A DNA stretch of 28,679 nt from SIG565 sp045590755 (GTDB taxonomy: Bacteria > Bacillota > Clostridia > Oscillospirales > Acutalibacteraceae), in assembly GCA_045590755.1 (NCBI GenBank), contig JAZNRP010000045.1, positions 1 to 28,679 of the forward strand. The letters run 5' to 3'. The notes beneath the pieces are model-generated. The model had not been told where the DNA came from. It searched no databases and saw only the letters and a list, made by a program, of their open reading frames with translations. Below, in pieces: positions 24,637 through 28,679 of the stretch (positions are counted from its first letter, which is position 1; each line of letters opens with the position of its first letter). The position numbers and the translations under genes were made by a program.

Positions 24637-26088
24637 ATGGAAAAATATTTAAAAAACGAAAATGCTTTTTCTCATTTTCGCTTGATATATATAATTTATG
24701 TTTTAATCTATTCAACTGCACGACAGACCATTCCTGTCTTACAACCCTTGCTGATGTTTGATTTTTGGAATATTATAGCCATTTTGGGTGCAGCAATTGT
24801 TTTTTTATGGGATATATTTTATTTCCGTAGTACATTAAAAACAAAGTATATCTGGATTCTTGTGGCACTGTTCGGACTCACTTGTATTTCTACGCTACTT
24901 AACGCAAAATACTGTTTTGTTGACAATATCAAAGCCACTGCAAATATGTTTATACAGTTTTTCGTGTTCTATGTAGTTAGTAAAAATTCTACACGCAAAT
25001 CTATCGACAAAGATATAAAGGTTATTGGCTATTCGTTATCTATTATGTGGATGATAGCCGTTGCAATTTCACTTGTTTTATACTTTTTAGATATTTTTTA
25101 CACCGGCATCAATTATATCTGGGGTGACCCTACCGTTGTAAATCAGGGATTTGTGCGCGTTGATGACGGTGCTACTGTTATGCGCTTATGGGGTGTTTTT
25201 GTTGACCCAAACTTCGCAGCAGCCGTATCAATAATTGTTATCTGCCTTAGCATCTACCTTATTTCTTTAACGGGTAAAAGGTGGCTTAAGGGTTTACATA
25301 TTACCAACATTGTATTTCAAGTTTTATATGTAATTCTTTCAAACTCAAGAATGGCACTGCTTATTCTTCTGTTCTTGGCATTCGTAGGCGGATGGTATTT
25401 TTCTCTCGGACCTATCAAAAGGTTTAAGAACGGCGTTTTATCAAAAAACATAATTATAAGAGAAATTTCTGCGGTTCTTGTTGGCGTTATTATGGTCACT
25501 TTATGCTACACGGGTGTTTCTTTATCTAAAAAGGTTCTCCCTTATGCACAATACGGCATAAGCCACTTTTTCGGTACATCTTCCAGTGAATTAAACGGTG
25601 AAACTGATGGAGATATTGCGGCACTTGACCGAGATGACATAAGCTCAAAAGACGATATTTCAAACGGACGACTTGAACTCTGGGGCGAAGGCTTTAAGGT
25701 TTTCAAAAAGAATCCTATTGTTGGACTCGGTCCAAGAAGTTACCATTTAGTTGCCGCTGAATTAAATCAAGATATGCGAATTGCTGAAAAATCAATTCAT
25801 AACAGCTATATGGAGCTTTTAATGGGCAACGGTATTGCAGGTTTCTTGCTGATGTTTGCTTTATTCGCGCTTTGTGCTAAGGATGCTATTAAGCTGCGTT
25901 TTAAGAATAATTCTTCGCTATTTAAGGTTGGTATGCTCTTACTCATTGTTTTGAGCGCCTTGGCGGGCGGTATGTTCATTTCCAGTCTTTTCTACTATTT
26001 ATCAGTAATTTCAATAGTAGCTTTCGGTATGCTTGGATATTCAGTAAGGTATATCGAATGCTTAAATGAAGAAGCAGCCGAGCAGTAA
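24637..26088 (+). CDS. Wzy/O-antigen-ligase-like polysaccharide polymerase
   Basis: This integral membrane protein of about 483 residues has ten or more hydrophobic spans. The large loop in the C-terminal half carries the Wzy_C/WaaL signature: SNGRLELWGEGFKVFKKNPI (about 340-359), then GLGPRSYH, then SIHNSYMELLMGNGIAGF (about 386-403). In this context it most likely polymerises lipid-linked repeat units exported by the flippase at 27261. ATG 24637 is chosen because GTG 24628 would lie only 3 bases from AGGA. It differs in sequence from the ligase-like gene at 13547 but shares the same motif layout. Confidence 0.85.
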   Translation: MEKYLKNENAFSHFRLIYIIYVLIYSTARQTIPVLQPLLMFDFWNIIAILGAAIVFLWDIFYFRSTLKTKYIWILVALFGLTCISTLLNAKYCFVDNIKATANMFIQFFVFYVVSKNSTRKSIDKDIKVIGYSLSIMWMIAVAISLVLYFLDIFYTGINYIWGDPTVVNQGFVRVDDGATVMRLWGVFVDPNFAAAVSIIVICLSIYLISLTGKRWLKGLHITNIVFQVLYVILSNSRMALLILLFLAFVGGWYFSLGPIKRFKNGVLSKNIIIREISAVLVGVIMVTLCYTGVSLSKKVLPYAQYGISHFFGTSSSELNGETDGDIAALDRDDISSKDDISNGRLELWGEGFKVFKKNPIVGLGPRSYHLVAAELNQDMRIAEKSIHNSYMELLMGNGIAGFLLMFALFALCAKDAIKLRFKNNSSLFKVGMLLLIVLSALAGGMFISSLFYYLSVISIVAFGMLGYSVRYIECLNEEAAEQ

Positions 26089-26110
26089 GCTACAGAAAGA
26101 AGGGATTTTT

Positions 26111-27268
26111 ATGGCAAAACCATATACCCTAAAAATGAAAATTAAACATTTAGGGATTCGGTTTTTGATGACAAGCTTCCGTTTATTCCCCATTTTCCGC
26201 AAGAAAATTGTTTTTTCCAGTTATTTTGGAAAGGGATATGGCGATAACGGAAAGGCTATAACCGAAGCCTTATTAAAGCTTGACCCGAGTTTAGACATAG
26301 TATGGGGTGTTAGCCCACAATATAAAGACAGTTTGCCTGACGGTATACGCTCGGTAAAATACAACGGGCTGCGTTATCTGTGGGAGCTTGCAACGGCAGC
26401 CGCTTGGGTAGATAACAGCCGTAAAAACGCAGGTGTCACCAAAAGGAAAAAACAATTTTATGTTCAGACCTGGCACGGCACTACCGCATTAAAGCGTATT
26501 GAAGCCGATGTTGCTGAAAATCTTGATGAGTTTTATGTGGTCAGCGCTAAAAAAGATTCAAAAATGGCAAATGTAATCTTATCGGGTTGCCGCTTTTTTA
26601 CAGAGCTTTGCCGCAAAGCATTTTGGTTTGACGGCGAAATTTTAGAATGCGGTTCACCACGCTCTGATGCGTTATTCAGCACCGACGAAACAAAACAGTC
26701 CGAAATTAAAAAACAGCTTGGTATTTCGCAACACAAAAGATTAATTCTTTACGCACCTACATTCCGAGCTGATGGTAATCTTGAATGTTACAAGATGGAT
26801 TTTGATGCCGTACTTAATGCTCTTGAAAAAGTCACCAATGACGAATGGGTGCTTTGTATGCGTCTCCATCCAAATATAGCGGAAAAATCAGATTTTGTGG
26901 TGTACTCAGATAAAATCATAAACGCCACAAATTATCCCGATTTATACGAGCTTATTCCCGCTTGTGATTTAATTATTTCTGATTATTCAAGTCTTATGTT
27001 TGATGCAGGGCTTATTGACAAATCTGTAGTATTATTTGCTAACGACATTGAAAGTTATATGGCAGACCGCAATTTTTATTTCAAGTTTGATGAATTGCCC
27101 TTCCCGCTTGCAACGAATAATGCTGAACTTATCGAAATAATTGAGAATTTTGATAAAGACTTATATACTGAAAAGCTTAACGCCTTTAACCAAAGAATTG
27201 GTTATTGTGAAAACGGCACTGCCGCCAAAACGGTTGCAGAAAGGATATTAAGGGAAATTAATGATTAA
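26111..27268 (+). CDS. CDP-glycerol:glycerophosphate glycerophosphotransferase family protein
   Basis: This TagB/TagF-type GT-B-fold enzyme of 385 residues should add glycerol-phosphate, or a related polyol-phosphate, from a CDP donor onto a glycan or teichoic-type polymer. Family residues are present: H122 in TWHGTTALKRI, the YAPTFR segment, H253 in RLHPN, and the donor-phosphate-binding SDYSS (290-294) with the following MFDAGLIDKSVVLF. An in-frame ATG at 26066 lies inside the preceding gene; ATG 26111 with AGAAGG six bases ahead is preferred. It suggests the operon makes a phosphate-containing, teichoic-acid-like or glycerol-phosphate-decorated polysaccharide. TagD-like CDP-glycerol synthesis is not in the window. 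Confidence 0.9.
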   Translation: MAKPYTLKMKIKHLGIRFLMTSFRLFPIFRKKIVFSSYFGKGYGDNGKAITEALLKLDPSLDIVWGVSPQYKDSLPDGIRSVKYNGLRYLWELATAAAWVDNSRKNAGVTKRKKQFYVQTWHGTTALKRIEADVAENLDEFYVVSAKKDSKMANVILSGCRFFTELCRKAFWFDGEILECGSPRSDALFSTDETKQSEIKKQLGISQHKRLILYAPTFRADGNLECYKMDFDAVLNALEKVTNDEWVLCMRLHPNIAEKSDFVVYSDKIINATNYPDLYELIPACDLIISDYSSLMFDAGLIDKSVVLFANDIESYMADRNFYFKFDELPFPLATNNAELIEIIENFDKDLYTEKLNAFNQRIGYCENGTAAKTVAERILREIND

Positions 27269-28520
27269 CAGTGGTAAAAAGAAAACTCTGATGAAAAACA
27301 CAGTAATGCTTTATATATTAACCTTTTCAGGTTATGTTTTTAATTTCATTACTGTTCCCTATCAGACACGAATTTTAGGCCCCGAAATTTACGGCATACT
27401 TGGTTTTGCTCAGGCTTGTACCTTATATGTACAACTGTTTTTAGATTTTGGTTTTTTGTTGTCCGCTACCGAAGATGTAGCTAACAACCGCGAAGACAAA
27501 ACACAGTTATCAAGAATTCTGACGGCGGTTACACTAAGTAAACTCGCCCTTGGTATAGTGGCCATTACAATCATTTCGGTGCTCTGCCTAACTATACCGA
27601 AGCTCAGACAAGATGCTCTTTTATATATTTTATTCTTCATTTCAACATTAATTAATGCCTTTTTGCCGGACTTTTTGTATCGCGGAATCGAAAAAATGTC
27701 GGCGATTACCTACAGAACGGTCTCTGTAAAGCTTTTCTTCACCGTTGCAATTTTCATTTTTATGAGAAGTGCAAACGACTACTATGCCGTGCCTTTGCTT
27801 AATTCCATGGGGGCTGCATGTGCTTGTATATGGACCTATTACGATGTTTATAAAAGGCTTGGTGTTGGTTTCATAAAGACAGATATTAAATATGTCTGGG
27901 CAACCTTTAAGCGTTCAAGCGGTTATTTCTGGTCAAGAATAGCATCAACTGTTTATGGCGCTACTAACTCTGTAATAATTGGTATGCTTTATCCGACGGG
28001 TGCCGTAATGGGACTTTATTCATCATCAGAAAAACTGACTACTACTGCACGCAGTGCCTTCTCACCCATTGCAGACAGCCTGTATCCTTATATGGTTAAA
28101 AACAAAGACTACAAGTTAGTTAAAAAGATTTTGCTAATTTTAATGCCTATTATTATAATTGGTTGCGCTTCTGTATGGATTTTTGCCGAACCCTTCTGTG
28201 TATTATTATTTGGTGAAGATTTTAGGGGGTCTGCAACCACCTTAAGATTATTGCTCCCCATCGTTGCAATGAGTCTGCCAACCTATGTATTTGGTTTTCC
28301 TATGCTTTCCCCATTGGGATTGTCAAAGATTTCAAATATTTCGGTTATCGTTGGTGCCGTTGTACATTTAATTCAACTTGTAACTCTTTACTTTACAAAA
28401 GTTATCTCTGTTGAGACAATTTGTATCGCAACCTGTATTACTGAATTTGTAATACTTTCTATAAGAGTTATTGTTGTAATAAAAAATAAGCACCGATTAA
28501 AGAGTTTTAACGAACAATAA
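27261..28520 (+). CDS. Wzx-like polysaccharide flippase (oligosaccharide transporter, MOP superfamily)
   Basis: The 419-residue membrane protein with about 12 spans opens with the family pattern LKNTVMLYILTFSGYVFN-like helix followed by VPYQTRILGPEIYGILGFAQ, typical of the RfbX/PST branch. Such proteins flip undecaprenyl-linked repeat units across the membrane for the Wzy polymerase. The start overlaps the preceding gene by 8 bases (ATGATTAA), indicating translational coupling. It is the last intact gene in the window. The size matches family members (about 410-480), so it appears full length. Confidence 0.92.
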   Translation: MINSGKKKTLMKNTVMLYILTFSGYVFNFITVPYQTRILGPEIYGILGFAQACTLYVQLFLDFGFLLSATEDVANNREDKTQLSRILTAVTLSKLALGIVAITIISVLCLTIPKLRQDALLYILFFISTLINAFLPDFLYRGIEKMSAITYRTVSVKLFFTVAIFIFMRSANDYYAVPLLNSMGAACACIWTYYDVYKRLGVGFIKTDIKYVWATFKRSSGYFWSRIASTVYGATNSVIIGMLYPTGAVMGLYSSSEKLTTTARSAFSPIADSLYPYMVKNKDYKLVKKILLILMPIIIIGCASVWIFAEPFCVLLFGEDFRGSATTLRLLLPIVAMSLPTYVFGFPMLSPLGLSKISNISVIVGAVVHLIQLVTLYFTKVISVETICIATCITEFVILSIRVIVVIKNKHRLKSFNEQ

Positions 28521-28561
28521 ACCGATTTTGATAGTAAAAAAGAAGCAACGACTAATTTAGT

Positions 28562-28586
28562 TGAAATAGTCAATAGTTAGTAGACA
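28562..28586. repeat. Candidate terminal inverted repeat of an IS3-family element
   Basis: The 25 bases starting TGAAATAGTC and ending GTAGACA lie just outside the transposase stop. IS3-family ends begin with TG, and several related elements have a GTCTACT-like stretch near this end. The matching left end is outside the window, so the exact boundary is a proposal. Confidence 0.45.
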
Positions 28587-28598
28587 CAAAAAAACAAT

Positions 28599-28679
28599 TT
28601 AAGCTGCCAGTTCAATTCTGTATTGGACTGGCGGTTTTCTTTTAAGTTTTCGAACAGGCCGTATGTAATTGAAATAGTA
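28599..28679 (-). mobile_element. IS3-family transposase (orfB), C-terminal end only
   Basis: Read on the minus strand, the last 81 bases give 26 residues and a stop: YYFNYIRPVRKLKRKPPVQY, then RIELAA. This matches the C-terminus of IS3-family DDE transposases (pattern YNN.RP..KLK..PPVQYR.EL). The remainder runs off the window edge. It lies downstream of the flippase and points toward it. An IS copy at a contig end is what one expects when a repeated element breaks an assembly. Confidence 0.85.

Noticed and set aside
28606..28640. Terminator-like inverted repeat GCCAGTTCAA/TTGGACTGGC followed by T-rich DNA
   Set aside because: It falls inside the IS3 transposase C-terminal coding sequence, so the match may be accidental; it could still stop readthrough from the flippase operon, but this cannot be told from sequence.
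28561..28679. Ten-base direct repeat TTGAAATAGT at 28561 and 28669
   Set aside because: The second copy is part of transposase codons (Tyr-Phe-Asn region), and ten AT-rich bases recur easily; not taken as a target duplication.
1..28679. CRISPR array, prophage, toxin-antitoxin or tRNA cluster
   Set aside because: I found no spaced direct repeats, phage structural genes, paired small toxin genes or tRNA cloverleaf sequences apart from the tRNA-like part of tmRNA.

Overview
The window looks like about 28.5 kb of a low-GC Gram-positive (Clostridia-like) chromosome, probably from an uncultured gut-type member related to Oscillospiraceae/Ruminococcaceae. The evidence is the WhiA homologue, the whiA-dnaE-pfkA gene order, strong SD sequences with ATG/GTG/TTG starts, consensus sigma-A promoters, a Clostridia-style permuted amino-acid binding lipoprotein, and a zinc-ribbon MscL. 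Taxonomy is inference from gene content. Both ends look like assembly or rearrangement edges. Bases 1 to about 140 encode a piece of Mfd on the minus strand that breaks directly into a ROK kinase lacking its N-terminus. The last 81 bases encode the C-terminus of an IS3-family transposase.

Layout. (1) 139-8843, plus strand: truncated ROK glucokinase, murB, whiA, dnaE, pfkA, alr and mscL, a tightly packed housekeeping run for sugar phosphorylation, wall synthesis, replication and glycolysis. It ends at a strong two-way terminator shared with convergent enolase (8885-10126, minus). (2) 10282-17741, plus strand: rlmB, a large degenerate P-type-ATPase-like membrane protein, an O-antigen-ligase-like membrane protein, metG, tatD, and a tiny asparagine-rich ORF whose Shine-Dalgarno lies inside a stem-loop. 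(3) 17775-20176, minus strand: a polar amino-acid ABC importer (binding lipoprotein, permease, ATPase). The lipoprotein appears circularly permuted, and the genes have a clear promoter and possible ArgR boxes upstream. (4) 20457-23404, plus strand: a membrane-anchored cell-wall amidase, then smpB directly followed by its RNA partner ssrA (tmRNA; tag ANLKLTDNNKVALAA). (5) 23484-28520, plus strand: a surface-polysaccharide operon behind a perfect TTGACA-17-TATAAT promoter, with a GT2 glycosyltransferase, a Wzy/ligase-like polymerase, a CDP-glycerol-type glycerophosphotransferase and a Wzx-like flippase, followed by the IS3 remnant.

The observations most worth following are the P1B-like pseudo-ATPase that lacks the phosphorylated Asp and is paired with a ligase-like gene, the permuted solute-binding protein, the SD-masking hairpin before the Asn-rich peptide, and the loss of rapZ/yvcK between murB and whiA. 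I found no CRISPR array, phage region or defence system. There is no gene-free stretch over 300 bases other than the one filled by tmRNA.
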